From positions 24,453 to 88,452 of the forward strand of contig WBOU01000023.1 of the NCBI GenBank assembly GCA_009268125.1: 64,000 nt of DNA, in the 5' to 3' direction. Every line of letters begins with the position of its first letter. Position 1 is the stretch's first letter. The DNA is from Chloroflexia bacterium SDU3-3 (GTDB taxonomy: Bacteria; Chloroflexota; Chloroflexia; Chloroflexales; Roseiflexaceae). A program made the position numbers and the translations under genes. Of this stretch, positions 1 through 8,628 are shown piece by piece. The notes beneath the pieces were generated by a model. It was not told the DNA's origin, made no database searches, and worked only from the letters and a program-made list of their open reading frames with translations.

Positions 1-98
1 TGCGGCTCGATCTCCTGGATGTAGGCTAGCTCGAAGCGGTAGACGGCGGGCAGATCGGTGGGGATGGCTCGGCGGATGTGGAAGGGGCTGGTGGGCAT
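1..98 (-). CDS. GNAT-family N-acetyltransferase, N-terminal fragment
   Basis: Partial gene that runs off the left edge; only about the first 32 residues are present. The start is the ATG whose complement lies at 96-98. The peptide opens MPTSPFHIRRAIPTDLPAVY, the usual first beta strand and helix of a GNAT acetyltransferase (an I-R-x-A start followed by D-x-x-x-V/I). The acetyl-CoA-binding motif lies outside the window, so substrate and exact family cannot be given. The next gene is on the same strand about 120 bp upstream. Confidence 0.5.
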   Translation of the reverse strand, partial: MPTSPFHIRRAIPTDLPAVYRFELAYIQEIEP

Positions 99-215
99 GT
101 GGGTTCCTTGGGATGAGCTCGGAATGCAGCGCTATGATACCGCAGCATTGGCCAGCGGCAAAGCGAGGGGCCGGGCACTGCATGTGCCCGGCCCCTCGCT
201 TTGCCCAGAAGGGGC

Positions 216-542
216 TTAGTCGTCGTTCTTGTGGCTCTGCCGCCCGGCCTGCTGGTGCTGCTCGCGGCTGCCGCCGCGGGTCGAGGAGTTGCCCTGGCCC
301 TCGTCGCTATCCTGCTGGCGGGCCTGGCCGCCCTTGCGCCCGATCTCGGCCATGTGCTCGCGATCCTCGCTCACGGCCTCGCCGCCCTTGCGCCCGGCCT
401 CGCGGGCCTCCTCGCTGGTGAACTCGTGGGCGGTGCCGCGCTCGTGGGCGGCCTGGCCGCCCTTGCTGGCGATCTCGCGCTGCTTCTCCTCGTCCATCGC
501 CGCGAACCCGCGCTCGTTGTTCTGGTTATTCTTCTGCGCCAT
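216..542 (-). CDS. KGG-repeat stress-induced protein (GsiB/YciG-like)
   Basis: Small (108 residues), highly hydrophilic protein with repeated KGG motifs (SKGGQAAHE, RKGGEAVSE, RKGGQARQQ), typical of the KGG family of general-stress, desiccation-associated proteins. It is rich in Gln, Glu, Lys and Arg, has no membrane segment and is probably disordered in the cytoplasm. The start is the ATG at 540-542, preceded by an AAAGGAG box; the longer upstream reading frame lacks that character. A close paralogue lies at 2965-3240. This copy has an extra KGG unit (residues about 50-75) missing from the other. Molecular function is not established for the family. Confidence 0.85.
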   Translation of the reverse strand: MAQKNNQNNERGFAAMDEEKQREIASKGGQAAHERGTAHEFTSEEAREAGRKGGEAVSEDREHMAEIGRKGGQARQQDSDEGQGNSSTRGGSREQHQQAGRQSHKNDD

Positions 543-761
543 GGTCTCTCTCCTTTGAATGTGCGTGGCCGACAGCGTCGCCGACCTGCCGCCAAACGGT
601 GCAGCGGGCGTGCCAGGATGTGGCCAGAATCGGGCGCTCGGCGACGAGTTTGCGCGGGCGCTCTGGCAAGGTCGCGCCTGCTTGGCATTAGGGCGGGCTG
701 GAGCGGCATGGAACTTGCAGAGCTTCGCGCGACAAACTCTATGCAGAATAGCGAGGTCTCT

Positions 762-2348
762 ATGCACGCGCCGTTATGCTGGTGGCAGCAGGGTGTCTTC
801 TACGAGCTGATCGTCCGCTCGTTCCAGGATAGCGATGGCGATGGGAGCGGCGACCTGCCGGGCTTGATCGCGCGGCTCGACTATCTGCAGTGGCTGGGCG
901 TGGATGTGGTCTGGATCTCGCCGATCTACGCCTCGCCCATGGCCGAGGGCGGCTACGATGTGGCCGACTACACGGCGGTGAACCCGCTCTACGGCAGCCT
1001 GGATGACCTAGACCGGCTGATCGCCGAGGCCCACGATCGCGGCATGCGGGTGATCATTGACTTTGTGCCCAACCACACATCCGACCAGCACCCGTGGTTT
1101 CAGCAGGCGCGGGCCTCGCGCGATTCGCCCCGCCGCGACTGGTACCTGTGGCAGGATGCCGGGCTGGGCGGCAGGCTGCCGAACAACTGGGTCAGCTCGT
1201 TTGGCGGCAGCGCGTGGGCCTGGGACCATGTGGCGCAGCAGTACTACTACCACGCCTTTTTGCCCGAGCAGCCCGATCTGAACTGGCGCAACCCGGCGGT
1301 GCAGGCAGCTGTGGCCGACGCGATGCGCTTCTGGCTCGATCGCGGGGTGGATGGCTTTCGCATGGATGCGATCTGGCATATGCTCAAAGATGATAAGCTG
1401 CGCGACAACCCGCCCAACCCAGGGTTCGCGCCAGGGCAGCACCCCGATGAGCGCGTGCAGTCGGTGTACACGCGCAACCTGCCCGAGGTGCATGCGGTGA
1501 TCGCGCAGCTGCGGCGGGTGATGGATGCCTACAGCGATCGGCTGCTGGCGGGCGAGCTGTACCTGCCGCCCGAGGAGATGGCGCGCTACTACGGCGCGCA
1601 CGCGCCCGAGCTACACCTGCCGCTGAACCTTCAGCTGACCGCGCAGACCGTGTGGACGCCCGAGGCCATCGCTGGCCTGATCGAGGCCTACGAGCGGGCG
1701 CTGCCGGTGGGCGGCTGGCCCAACTGGATGCTGAGCACCCACGACAACGCGCGCATCGCCAGCCGGGTGGGCGAGGCCCAGGCCCGCGTGGCCGCCATGC
1801 TGCTGCTGACCATGCGCGGCACGGTGGCCATCTACTACGGCGACGAGCTGGGCATGCCCAACACCGACATCCCGCCGGAGCTGGCGCAGGATGTGTTTGA
1901 GCGCATGGTGCCCGGCCTAGGCCGCGACCCTGGGCGCACGCCCATGCTGTGGGATGATAGCCCGCATGCCGGGTTCACCACGGGCCGCCCGTGGCTGCCG
2001 CTGGGCGACCACGCGGCGCGCAATGTGGCCGCCCAGCGCCGCGACCCAGGCTCGCTGCTGGCGCTCTACCGCAGCCTGATCGCGCTGCGCCGCCAGGAGC
2101 CGACGCTGGTGGAGGGCACCTACGCCACGGCCCAGCGCGACGAACAGGTGCTGGCCTACTGGCGCGTGGGCGAGCGTGGCAGGCTGCTGGTGGCGCTGAA
2201 CATGGGCGGCTTGCCCGCCAGCCTGGCGCTGCCGCGTGGGACCACGGGGCGCATCCTGCTCTCTACCGCGCTCGACCGCGCGGGCGACGCCGTGGCGGAG
2301 ATTGTGCACCTGCGCGGCGACGAGGGCCTGATCATCAGCTGCGCGTAG
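762..2348 (+). CDS. GH13 alpha-glucosidase / oligo-1,6-glucosidase-type hydrolase
   Basis: About 528-residue cytoplasmic GH13 (beta/alpha)8-barrel enzyme expected to hydrolyse alpha-glucosidic bonds in malto- or isomalto-oligosaccharides. It opens with the family signature WWQQGVFYELIVRSFQDSDG. The catalytic triad is visible: nucleophile D202 in GFRMDAIWH, acid/base E265 in LAGELYLP, and D328 in LSTHDNAR. The conserved DFVPNHTSDQHPWF is present, and the length fits the family. I start at 762 because a CGAGG box lies 5-6 bases upstream and homologues begin just before the WW motif; the in-frame ATG at 741 is an alternative. A much longer open frame from 201 is only the shadow of the KGG gene. 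Exact linkage specificity is unknown. Confidence 0.88.
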   Translation: MHAPLCWWQQGVFYELIVRSFQDSDGDGSGDLPGLIARLDYLQWLGVDVVWISPIYASPMAEGGYDVADYTAVNPLYGSLDDLDRLIAEAHDRGMRVIIDFVPNHTSDQHPWFQQARASRDSPRRDWYLWQDAGLGGRLPNNWVSSFGGSAWAWDHVAQQYYYHAFLPEQPDLNWRNPAVQAAVADAMRFWLDRGVDGFRMDAIWHMLKDDKLRDNPPNPGFAPGQHPDERVQSVYTRNLPEVHAVIAQLRRVMDAYSDRLLAGELYLPPEEMARYYGAHAPELHLPLNLQLTAQTVWTPEAIAGLIEAYERALPVGGWPNWMLSTHDNARIASRVGEAQARVAAMLLLTMRGTVAIYYGDELGMPNTDIPPELAQDVFERMVPGLGRDPGRTPMLWDDSPHAGFTTGRPWLPLGDHAARNVAAQRRDPGSLLALYRSLIALRRQEPTLVEGTYATAQRDEQVLAYWRVGERGRLLVALNMGGLPASLALPRGTTGRILLSTALDRAGDAVAEIVHLRGDEGLIISCA

Positions 2349-2400
2349 GGTGGAAACACCGCTGCGCCGCCTGCCGGGCATGGCGGGCGGCGCAGGTTGT

Positions 2401-2826
2401 CTAGCGCGTTTGGCCGCTGGCCTGGCTGTCCAGCCAGCGGTGCAGCGGCTCTAGCCCCAGGCCCACGCCGAACCACAGCGGCGCGTAGTCGATGCGGGTG
2501 AGCCCGCGCCAGTGCCAGCGGGTCTTGTCGCGGTAGTCCCATGGGATGTGCCCGGTCGCCCGCTGGATGAGCCACCCCGTGATCGTCTCCATGCCCATTA
2601 TGCCGAGGGCGTAGATCAGGCCGCGCTGCCACCAGCGGTAGTGCTTGGCCAGCAGCCGCAGGTGGAGAGGCTCGTACAGCGGGGCGATCAGCCCGTAGAT
2701 CGGGAACATCCACCAGGATGTCTGCGCCGGGAGCCGCCAGTCGATCGGGCGCTTGCGGGGGATGCCGGTCCAGATGATCTCCATACACCACCCGAGCAGT
2801 CCGTAGATACAGAATCGCAGGTTCAA
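2401..2826 (-). CDS. putative ABC-transporter type IV (CmpB-like) membrane protein
   Basis: 141-residue membrane protein with roughly four hydrophobic segments. The start GLLGWCMEIIWTG matches the conserved G-W-x-x-E-x-x-x motif of the 'putative ABC-transporter type IV' family (CmpB-like), and PIYGLIAPLYEPL and GLIYALGIMGMETITG match its later helices. No ATPase partner is encoded nearby, so a transport function is doubtful; the family name is historical. A GAGAGGATACC sequence lies just upstream of the start. Confidence 0.6.
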   Translation of the reverse strand: MNLRFCIYGLLGWCMEIIWTGIPRKRPIDWRLPAQTSWWMFPIYGLIAPLYEPLHLRLLAKHYRWWQRGLIYALGIMGMETITGWLIQRATGHIPWDYRDKTRWHWRGLTRIDYAPLWFGVGLGLEPLHRWLDSQASGQTR

Positions 2827-2964
2827 GGTATCCTCTCTCTCGCCGTTCGGGCTGTTGGCTGCGCATCGGGCTGAAGCGGCGGGTGCTACATAGTGATGCC
2901 ATCCGGCGCATAGAGCGCCGTTGGCCCCTGCGCGGATGGCATCTGCGGTTATAGGCTGCGGGGT

Positions 2965-3240
2965 TTACTGGTCGTTCTTGTGGCTCTGCCGCCCGGCCTG
3001 CTGGTGCTGCTCGCGGGTGCCGCCGCGAGTCGAGCCGCCCTGCTCCTGATCGTCGTCGCTGTTCTGCTGGCGGGCCTGGCCGCCCTTGCGCCCGGCCTCG
3101 CGGGCCTCCTCGCTGGTGAACTCGTGGGCGTTGCCGCTCTCGTGGGCGGCCTGGCCGCCCTTGCTGGCGATCTCGCGCTGCTTCTCCTCGTCCATCGCTG
3201 CGAAGCCGCGCTCGTTGTTCTGGTTATTCTTCTGCGCCAT
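2965..3240 (-). CDS. KGG-repeat stress-induced protein, paralogue of 216-542
   Basis: 91-residue KGG-family protein. Its first 31 residues are identical to the paralogue at 216-542 apart from small changes, and the tail GGTREQHQQAGRQSHKND is almost identical. It carries two KGG units (SKGGQAAHE and RKGGQARQQ) and lacks the internal unit of the other copy. A GGAGCAGG ribosome-binding site precedes the ATG. The two copies flank the GH13 and CmpB-like genes on the same strand, which points to a local duplication. A role in desiccation or general stress is inferred from the family. Confidence 0.85.
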   Translation of the reverse strand: MAQKNNQNNERGFAAMDEEKQREIASKGGQAAHESGNAHEFTSEEAREAGRKGGQARQQNSDDDQEQGGSTRGGTREQHQQAGRQSHKNDQ

Positions 3241-3494
3241 GATCCTGCTCCTCTGTGTATCGTGCCGACGGGATTGTCGGCTAATCGCTAGGCAGTTTTG
3301 CAGAGGCCGTGCCAGTGCCGGCCCTTTAGCGGCCTTCCGGTAGCGATTTTGCGGCGGGTTGATCTGCCCATGATGAAAATACGTGTGGCAGGGATGTATT
3401 TAGCCCATGCTCTGGCATGCTCCTTGCACGGGGATGCGCCCCAGTGGCTCAGCATGGTCGGAGCTACACGCACAGCATCATAAGGAGCATGAAG

Positions 3495-3668
3495 ATGAAA
3501 CGGACAACCTTCTTTGGCACGATAGCATTGGCCCTGGCGCTTGCGCTGAGCGCGTGCGGCGGTGGCAGCGGTACGAACAACTCCGGCAGCGGCACGGGCG
3601 GCGGGGCGAGCAGCACGGCCACCGGCTCGGACATGGGTGGCGGCACCGGTGGCACCACCACGCCCTAA
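3495..3668 (+). CDS. small secreted lipoprotein
   Basis: 57-residue protein with a signal peptide (MKRTTFFGTIALALALALSA) ending in an LSAC lipobox, followed by a Gly/Ser/Thr-rich low-complexity tail with no hydrophobic segment. It should be lipid-anchored outside the membrane. The AAGGAG at 3482-3487 is 7 bases from the ATG at 3495 but only one base from the ATG at 3489, which fixes the start. Function unknown. A stem-loop terminator follows at 3703. Confidence 0.7.
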   Translation: MKRTTFFGTIALALALALSACGGGSGTNNSGSGTGGGASSTATGSDMGGGTGGTTTP

Positions 3669-3702
3669 AGCCCCTGCCTGGCGCAGGATGGGCTATCCGT
3701 CT

Positions 3703-3742
3703 CTCCGGTGGTAGGCCGATCTGCCACCGGAGCCGTCTTTTC
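3703..3742 (+). terminator. rho-independent terminator after the small lipoprotein
   Basis: Perfect nine-base inverted repeat CTCCGGTGG / CCACCGGAG with a 12-base loop, followed by CCGTCTTTT. It lies between the lipoprotein gene and the start of the oxidoreductase gene. Confidence 0.65.
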
Positions 3743-3775
3743 TGCAGGGCAATACGCTAGAGGAAAGGAGCTGCC

Positions 3776-4735
3776 GTGGTCGCCTTTGGCTTTCACGCAT
3801 CGCACGAGCAGTTTGCGCCCAGCCAGCTGCTGCGCTACGTGCAGGAGGCCGAGCAGGCTGGGTTCACCCGCGCGATGTGCTCGGATCACTTCTACCCCTG
3901 GAGCGTCGGGCAGGGCCAGTCGGGGTTCGCGTGGTCGTGGCTGGGCGCGGCCCTGCAGGCCACCAGCCTGCCCTTGGGCGTGGTCACCACGCCCGGGTAC
4001 CGCTATCACCCGGCGGTGCTGGCTCAGGCCGGGGCGACCCTGGCCGAGATGTTCCCTGGCCGCTTTTGGGTGGCGGTGGGCAGCGGCGAGCTTCTGAACG
4101 AGCATATCACCGGCGAGGCCTGGCCGCCCAAGCCCGAGCGGAACGCGCGGCTGAAGGAGTGCGCCGAGATCATGGGCGCGCTGTGGGCTGGCGGCCATGT
4201 GACCCACCGTGGCCTGGTGACGGTGGTGGACGCCCAGCTCTACACCCGCCCGGCCCAGCCGCCGCCGCTGGTGGGCGCTGCAATCACGCCGGAGACTGCC
4301 GCCTGGCTCGGGGGCTGGGCCGACGCGCTGATCACCGTGAGCCAGCCCAGGCAGCGGCTGCGTAAGGTGGTAGATGCCTTCCGCGCCGGGGGCGGCGAGG
4401 GCAAGCCCATGTACCTCCAGGCGCATGTCTCCTACGCCAGCACCATGGCCGAGGCCCAGGCGGCGGCCCAGGCGCAGTGGCGTACCAATGTGTTCCCCAG
4501 CGCGGTGCTGGCCGAGCTGCCCATGCCCGAGCACTTCGACGCGCTCGCCGCGACGGCCCGGCCAGAGCTGCTGGGGGAGGCCATCCGCATCTCCCCCGAC
4601 CTGGCCCAGCACTGCGCCTGGCTGGAGGAGGATATCGCGCTGGGGTTTGATGCGATCTACCTGCACAACGTAGGCGTAAACCAGAGCGCGTTCATCGAGG
4701 CATTTGGCGGTCGTGTGCTTTCGGAGTTCGACTGA
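3776..4735 (+). CDS. luciferase-like (LLM class) flavin-dependent oxidoreductase
   Basis: 319-residue TIM-barrel protein of the luciferase-like monooxygenase superfamily, using FMN or F420. It starts VAFGFHASHEQFAPSQLL and keeps the family blocks FTRAMCSDHFYPW, GVVTTPGYRYHPAVLAQA (active-site strand) and MFPGRFWVAVGSGE, so it most resembles the TIGR03885-type non-F420 group. The start is GTG at 3776, fixed by AAAGGAG at 3764-3770. It is transcribed towards the DUF2243 gene 64 bp downstream and may share a transcript. Substrate unknown. Confidence 0.8.
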   Translation: MVAFGFHASHEQFAPSQLLRYVQEAEQAGFTRAMCSDHFYPWSVGQGQSGFAWSWLGAALQATSLPLGVVTTPGYRYHPAVLAQAGATLAEMFPGRFWVAVGSGELLNEHITGEAWPPKPERNARLKECAEIMGALWAGGHVTHRGLVTVVDAQLYTRPAQPPPLVGAAITPETAAWLGGWADALITVSQPRQRLRKVVDAFRAGGGEGKPMYLQAHVSYASTMAEAQAAAQAQWRTNVFPSAVLAELPMPEHFDALAATARPELLGEAIRISPDLAQHCAWLEEDIALGFDAIYLHNVGVNQSAFIEAFGGRVLSEFD

Positions 4736-4799
4736 CTGGCGGTGAGGTGGCCTATGCAGCCAGCCATAGCGGTGGCCCGCATGGGCTGGAGATAAAGCC

Positions 4800-5288
4800 A
4801 TGAGCGATCGCGCGGCCATGCGCCCGGTGCCCTTCCCCACAGCGGCGGGCCTGTTCCTAGGGATGGGCATCGGGGGCTTCTTCGACGGGATTGTGCTGCA
4901 TCAAATCTTGCAGCTGCACCATCTTCTGAGCAGCGCGGGCTACCCGCCAACCAGCGCGGCGAACCTCAAGTTCAACATGCTATGGGATGGTCTGTTCCAT
5001 ATGCTGACCTACATCTTCGTGATCATCGGCCTGGGGCTGCTATGGCGGGCTGCGCGGCGCGCCCATATCGCATGGTCGGGGAGGCTGTTGGGCGGCACGC
5101 TGCTGATGGGCTTTGGTCTCTTCAACCTGGTGGAGGGGGCGGTTGACCACCACATCCTCGGCATCCACCATGTGAATGAGACCGCGCCGCCTGCGCAGTG
5201 GCTGTACTGGGATGTGGCGTTCCTGATCTGGGGTGCGCTGATGCTCGGGGGCGGCTGGGCGCTGTGGCGCGGCGTGCCTGCCAGCTGA
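4800..5288 (+). CDS. DUF2243 membrane protein
   Basis: 162-residue integral membrane protein with four predicted helices (about residues 17-33, 62-82, 96-114, 136-156). The His-rich loops GGFFDGIVLHQILQLHH and FNLVEGAVDHHILGIHHV are the hallmark of the DUF2243 family, and their conserved histidines suggest metal or haem binding. The start is at the ATG at 4800, preceded by a weak GGAGATAAAG box. It converges on the mug gene only 5 bp away. Biological role is not known. Confidence 0.8.
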   Translation: MSDRAAMRPVPFPTAAGLFLGMGIGGFFDGIVLHQILQLHHLLSSAGYPPTSAANLKFNMLWDGLFHMLTYIFVIIGLGLLWRAARRAHIAWSGRLLGGTLLMGFGLFNLVEGAVDHHILGIHHVNETAPPAQWLYWDVAFLIWGALMLGGGWALWRGVPAS

Positions 5289-5292
5289 CAGC

Positions 5293-5868
5293 CTAGGGCT
5301 GGTAGGGGCCGATCGCCGCGGTAAGCTCCTGGCGGAACAGGCCGAAGACCTCGGCCAGCGCTGCGGGCGTGTAGTGGGCGTTCAGGCCGCTGGGGTTGGG
5401 CAGCACCCACACCAGCGTATCGCCTAGCGGCTGGGGCTGGCGGCCCAGCTGGGCCTTGGGCTGCTGGAAAGCAGTGCGGTAGGCCGTGATGCCCAGCACA
5501 GCCAGGGCGCGGGGCTGATACTGCGCCACCTTGGCCCGCAGCGCCTCACCGCCCGCCACGATCTCGGCGGGCGACAGCTCGGCGGCAGTGGCGGTGGTGC
5601 GCGCGGCGATGTTGGTGATACCAAGGCCGTAGTCCAGCAGCTCGTGCTCCTCGGATGGGTGCAGCTGGCGTGGGGTGAAGCCCGAGCGGTGCAGCGATGG
5701 CCAGAAGCGGTTGCCGGGGCGCGCGAAGTGGTTGCCGGTGATCGCCGAGTACAGGCCGGGGTTGATGCCGCAGAACAGCACCCACAGGTGCGGCTGGATG
5801 ATGTCGCTGGTGCCCTTGCCAGCTGCGGCCTGCAGCTCGTGGGCGCGGGGCGTGCTTCGTTTTGCCAT
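5293..5868 (-). CDS. mug: G/U mismatch-specific DNA glycosylase (Mug/TDG family)
   Basis: 191-residue uracil-DNA-glycosylase-superfamily enzyme that removes uracil or thymine mispaired with guanine. Motif 1 GINPGLYSA (Mug/TDG use Asn here) and motif 2 PNPSGLNAHY are both intact, as is the strand ALAVLGITAYRTAF. The ATG at 5866-5868 starts it; the longer open frame runs into the neighbouring GNAT gene. It lies 4 bp downstream of that GNAT gene on the same strand, so the two are probably one transcription unit. Confidence 0.9.
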   Translation of the reverse strand: MAKRSTPRAHELQAAAGKGTSDIIQPHLWVLFCGINPGLYSAITGNHFARPGNRFWPSLHRSGFTPRQLHPSEEHELLDYGLGITNIAARTTATAAELSPAEIVAGGEALRAKVAQYQPRALAVLGITAYRTAFQQPKAQLGRQPQPLGDTLVWVLPNPSGLNAHYTPAALAEVFGLFRQELTAAIGPYQP

Positions 5869-5872
5869 AGTG

Positions 5873-6349
5873 TTATGCGAGCGCGATCTGAAACAGCGGC
5901 AGCGTGCGGCCTGGGATGCTGGCCGAGGGCCGTGTGCCCACCAGCGCCGCACCCATGCGCTCATAGAAGGGCGCGGCGTGCGGGTCGGCCTGGATGATCA
6001 TGGTGCGGTAGCCGAGCGCGGCGGCAGCGCTGCGGGCGTGCTCGAACAGCCGCCGCCCCAGCCCCGCGCCGATGTGGCTGGGCGCGAGGAACAGGGCATC
6101 GAGCTCCACCTCGCCGCCCTCGGCGGGTGCGAGCGTGGCGAACCCGGCGAGCAGATCGCCATCCCACAGGCAGAAGGTGGGGCGGCTGGCGATCTGCTCG
6201 GGGGATATGGCCAGCTCCGCCGCGCAGGCTGCCATGAAGGCCGCGTCGTAGCCCCAGTGCGCCTTCGACGCTAGGGCGATGGCGCTGAGCGTCGTGGCAT
6301 CCTCGGGGCGAGCGGGGCGGATGCTGATCTGGCTGGCTGGATTTGGCAT
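5873..6349 (-). CDS. GNAT-family N-acetyltransferase
   Basis: 158-residue acetyltransferase. It shows ISIRPARPEDATTLSAIA at the N terminus, the acetyl-CoA-binding loop IGAGLGRRLFEHA (motif A, about residues 91-103), then YRTMIIQADPHAAPFYERMGA, the motif B helix. This looks like the YhbS/PhnO-type small-molecule group; the substrate is unknown. The ATG at 6347-6349 lies six bases after a TATAAT box, so the mRNA is probably leaderless. The downstream mug gene starts 4 bp after the stop. Confidence 0.85.
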   Translation of the reverse strand: MPNPASQISIRPARPEDATTLSAIALASKAHWGYDAAFMAACAAELAISPEQIASRPTFCLWDGDLLAGFATLAPAEGGEVELDALFLAPSHIGAGLGRRLFEHARSAAAALGYRTMIIQADPHAAPFYERMGAALVGTRPSASIPGRTLPLFQIALA

Positions 6350-6355
6350 GGCCGC

Positions 6356-6364
6356 ATTATAGCA
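6356..6364 (-). promoter_or_regulatory. extended -10 promoter of the GNAT-mug operon
   Basis: Reading on the minus strand, TGCTATAAT (TGn + perfect TATAAT) ends six bases before the GNAT start codon. Transcription would then begin at or next to the A of the ATG, giving a leaderless message; there is no room for a ribosome-binding site. Confidence 0.55.
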
Positions 6365-6411
6365 TGGCCGTCGGGGCCGATTGGGCGGCGCGTGGGCCAA
6401 GCGCAAGGCCT

Positions 6412-6497
6412 ATGCGCTCTCGATCCGGCAGTGTTTTTACCACCAAGACTCCAAGACACCAAGGGAGAAAAGGAACGAATACCACGAAGGCGAACGA
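6412..6497 (+). repeat. dispersed short repeat DR1, copy 1
   Basis: Non-coding sequence with the core TTTTTACCACCAAGACTCC, then CAAGACACCAAGGG, an A-rich stretch, and ACCACGAAGGCG. The same ordered blocks recur at about 36295, 44648 (inverted, rearranged) and 46451 (inverted). A conserved ~25-base upstream flank (TATGCGCTCTCGATCCGGCA) also recurs next to the copy at 46451. All copies lie between genes. Confidence 0.65.
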
Positions 6498-6685
6498 TGA
6501 GCTCCCCAGCATACCGTGCTGGGAAGAAGCGTAGACTATGGGCCAATAGAACGCTTAACCTGTTTTTAAATGTTCTATGATAGTGCGATAACATCCCTTC
6601 GGTAGGATGTGGGCTGTGATATTTGCAACAGATGTCACAAAGTATTCGATACTCAGGCCCCTACTGCCACAAGGAGATTGCACCG

Positions 6686-8614
6686 ATGGGTGGTCGCGAC
6701 GAAGTCGACAAGTGGGTGATTCGCTCGAATGACGGCGCTGGCGAGACGTTTCAGCATATTGTAGAGCGGAAGCTCAGCCGACGCTCGTTCCTGAAGGGCG
6801 CGGCGCTCTCGTCGGCGGCGCTGATCGCGGGCATAACCGCGCCCGAGCTGGCCGAGATCGAGGCGGCGCAGCGGGGCGGGCTGCAGTTCGCTGCGGTGAA
6901 GCCGACCGACCCCAAGCTGGACGAGGTGCGGGTGCCCGAGGGCTACTACGCGCGCACGCTCATCCGCTGGGGCGAGCCGCTGACCGCCGATGCGCCCAAC
7001 CACGATGTCTACCACCAGACGCCCGCCGCGCAGGCCAAGCAGTTTGGCTACAACTGCGACTTCGTCGGCTTCCTGCCCCTGCCGCTCGGCTCGAAAAGCT
7101 CGGATCGTGGCGTGCTGGTGGTCAACCACGAGTACACCAACGAGGAGCTGATGTTCCCGGCTTACGACCCTAAGAAGCCGACCCGCGCCCATGTGGATGT
7201 GTGCGTGCAGGCCCACGGCATGTCGGTGGTGGAGATCCAGCGGGCCGCTGACGGCAGCTGGATGCCTAGCCGCAGCTCGTCGTACAACCGCCGCGTGACT
7301 GGCGACACCCCGCACCGCGTGAGCGGCCCGGCGGCTGGCCACGCCTGGCTGCGCACCAGCGCCGACCCCGAGGGCACCACGGTGCTTGGCACGCTCAACA
7401 ACTGCGCGGGCGGCAAGACGCCCTGGGGCACCGTGCTGAGCGGCGAGGAGAACTTCCACCAGTACTTCGGCAACCTGGGCGCGCTGCCCAAGGATGACCC
7501 CCGCGCCGCCGCGCATCAGCGCTACGGCCTGCCCACCGGCTCGTCCGAGCGCAGCTGGGAGGCGTTCTACGACCGATTCGACCTTGCCAAAGAGCCGAAC
7601 GAGGCCTTCCGCTTCGGCTGGGTGGTGGAGATCGACCCCTACGACCCGACCATGACGCCGATCAAGCGCACGGCGCTGGGCCGCTTCCGCCACGAGGGTG
7701 CCACGATCGAGATCGCGCCCAGCGGCCAGGTGGTAGCCTACATGGGCGACGACGCGCAGTTCGAGTATGTGTACAAGTTCGTCTCGCGCGGGCGCTACAA
7801 CCCCAACGACCGCGCGGCCAACATGGGCCTGCTGGATGACGGCACGCTCTACGTGGCCAAGTTCAACGACGACGGCAGCGGCCAGTGGCTGCCGCTGGTC
7901 TACGGCCAGGGGCCGCTCACCGAGGCCAACGGCTTTGGCTCGCAGGGCGATGTGCTGGTGAAGACACGGCAGGCCGCCGACGCGCTGGGCGCGACCAAAA
8001 TGGACCGCCCCGAGGATGTGGAGGGCAACCCGGCCAACCGCAAGATCTACGTGGTGTGCACCAACAACACCGCCCGCGCCACCGAGGGCAAGCCCGGCAC
8101 CGATACGGCCAACCCGCGCGCCAAGAACGAGACCGGCCACGTGATCGAGATCACCGAGGCCAAGAACGATCACGCCTCGACCTCGTTCAGCTGGGATATC
8201 TTCCTGCTGGCGGGTCGGCCCGAGGATCCCTCGACCTACTTCGCCGGGTTCGATAAGAGCAAGGTCAGCCCGATCGGGGCGGTCGACAACATCGCCTTCG
8301 ATCTGGCGGGCAACGCCTGGATCGCCACCGACGGCGCGCCGCGCGCCATCAAGCTGAACGACGGCCTGTTCGCCGTGCCGGTGCAGGGCGCGGAGCGCGG
8401 CCACGTGCAGCAGTTCTTCTCCACCGTCACCGGGTCGGAGGTGTGCGGGCCGGAGTTCAGCCCGGACAACCGCACGCTGTTCCTGGCCATCCAGCATCCC
8501 GGCGAGGGCGGCACCTTCGAGAACCCGATTAGCACCTGGCCCGACCGTGTGGGCCTGCCGCGCCCGAGCGTGATCTACATCGGGGCCTGGGATGGCCGTG
8601 TGATCGGTCGCTAG
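6686..8614 (+). CDS. PhoX-family (DUF839) Tat-exported phosphatase-like protein
   Basis: 642-residue protein with a twin-arginine signal SRRSFLKGAALSSAALIAG (about residues 31-50), so it is exported folded, probably with metal cofactors bound. The body matches the PhoX/DUF839 family: NYNCDFVGFLPL, GVLVVNHEYTNEE, NCAGGKTPWGTVLSGEENF and the late block GPEFSPDNRTLFLAIQHPG, whose Glu and Asp residues bind Ca/Fe in PhoX. The start at 6686 has AAGGAG nine bases upstream; the earlier in-frame ATG at 6623 has none. An alkaline phosphatase role is a family inference. A strong terminator follows. Confidence 0.85.
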   Translation: MGGRDEVDKWVIRSNDGAGETFQHIVERKLSRRSFLKGAALSSAALIAGITAPELAEIEAAQRGGLQFAAVKPTDPKLDEVRVPEGYYARTLIRWGEPLTADAPNHDVYHQTPAAQAKQFGYNCDFVGFLPLPLGSKSSDRGVLVVNHEYTNEELMFPAYDPKKPTRAHVDVCVQAHGMSVVEIQRAADGSWMPSRSSSYNRRVTGDTPHRVSGPAAGHAWLRTSADPEGTTVLGTLNNCAGGKTPWGTVLSGEENFHQYFGNLGALPKDDPRAAAHQRYGLPTGSSERSWEAFYDRFDLAKEPNEAFRFGWVVEIDPYDPTMTPIKRTALGRFRHEGATIEIAPSGQVVAYMGDDAQFEYVYKFVSRGRYNPNDRAANMGLLDDGTLYVAKFNDDGSGQWLPLVYGQGPLTEANGFGSQGDVLVKTRQAADALGATKMDRPEDVEGNPANRKIYVVCTNNTARATEGKPGTDTANPRAKNETGHVIEITEAKNDHASTSFSWDIFLLAGRPEDPSTYFAGFDKSKVSPIGAVDNIAFDLAGNAWIATDGAPRAIKLNDGLFAVPVQGAERGHVQQFFSTVTGSEVCGPEFSPDNRTLFLAIQHPGEGGTFENPISTWPDRVGLPRPSVIYIGAWDGRVIGR

Positions 8615-8628
8615 GTATCGGCTTCGAC

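Noticed and set aside
201..761. N-terminal extension of the GH13 enzyme to 201
   Set aside because: The extension overlaps the antisense KGG gene, has no family similarity and would add about 187 low-complexity residues before the normal enzyme start.
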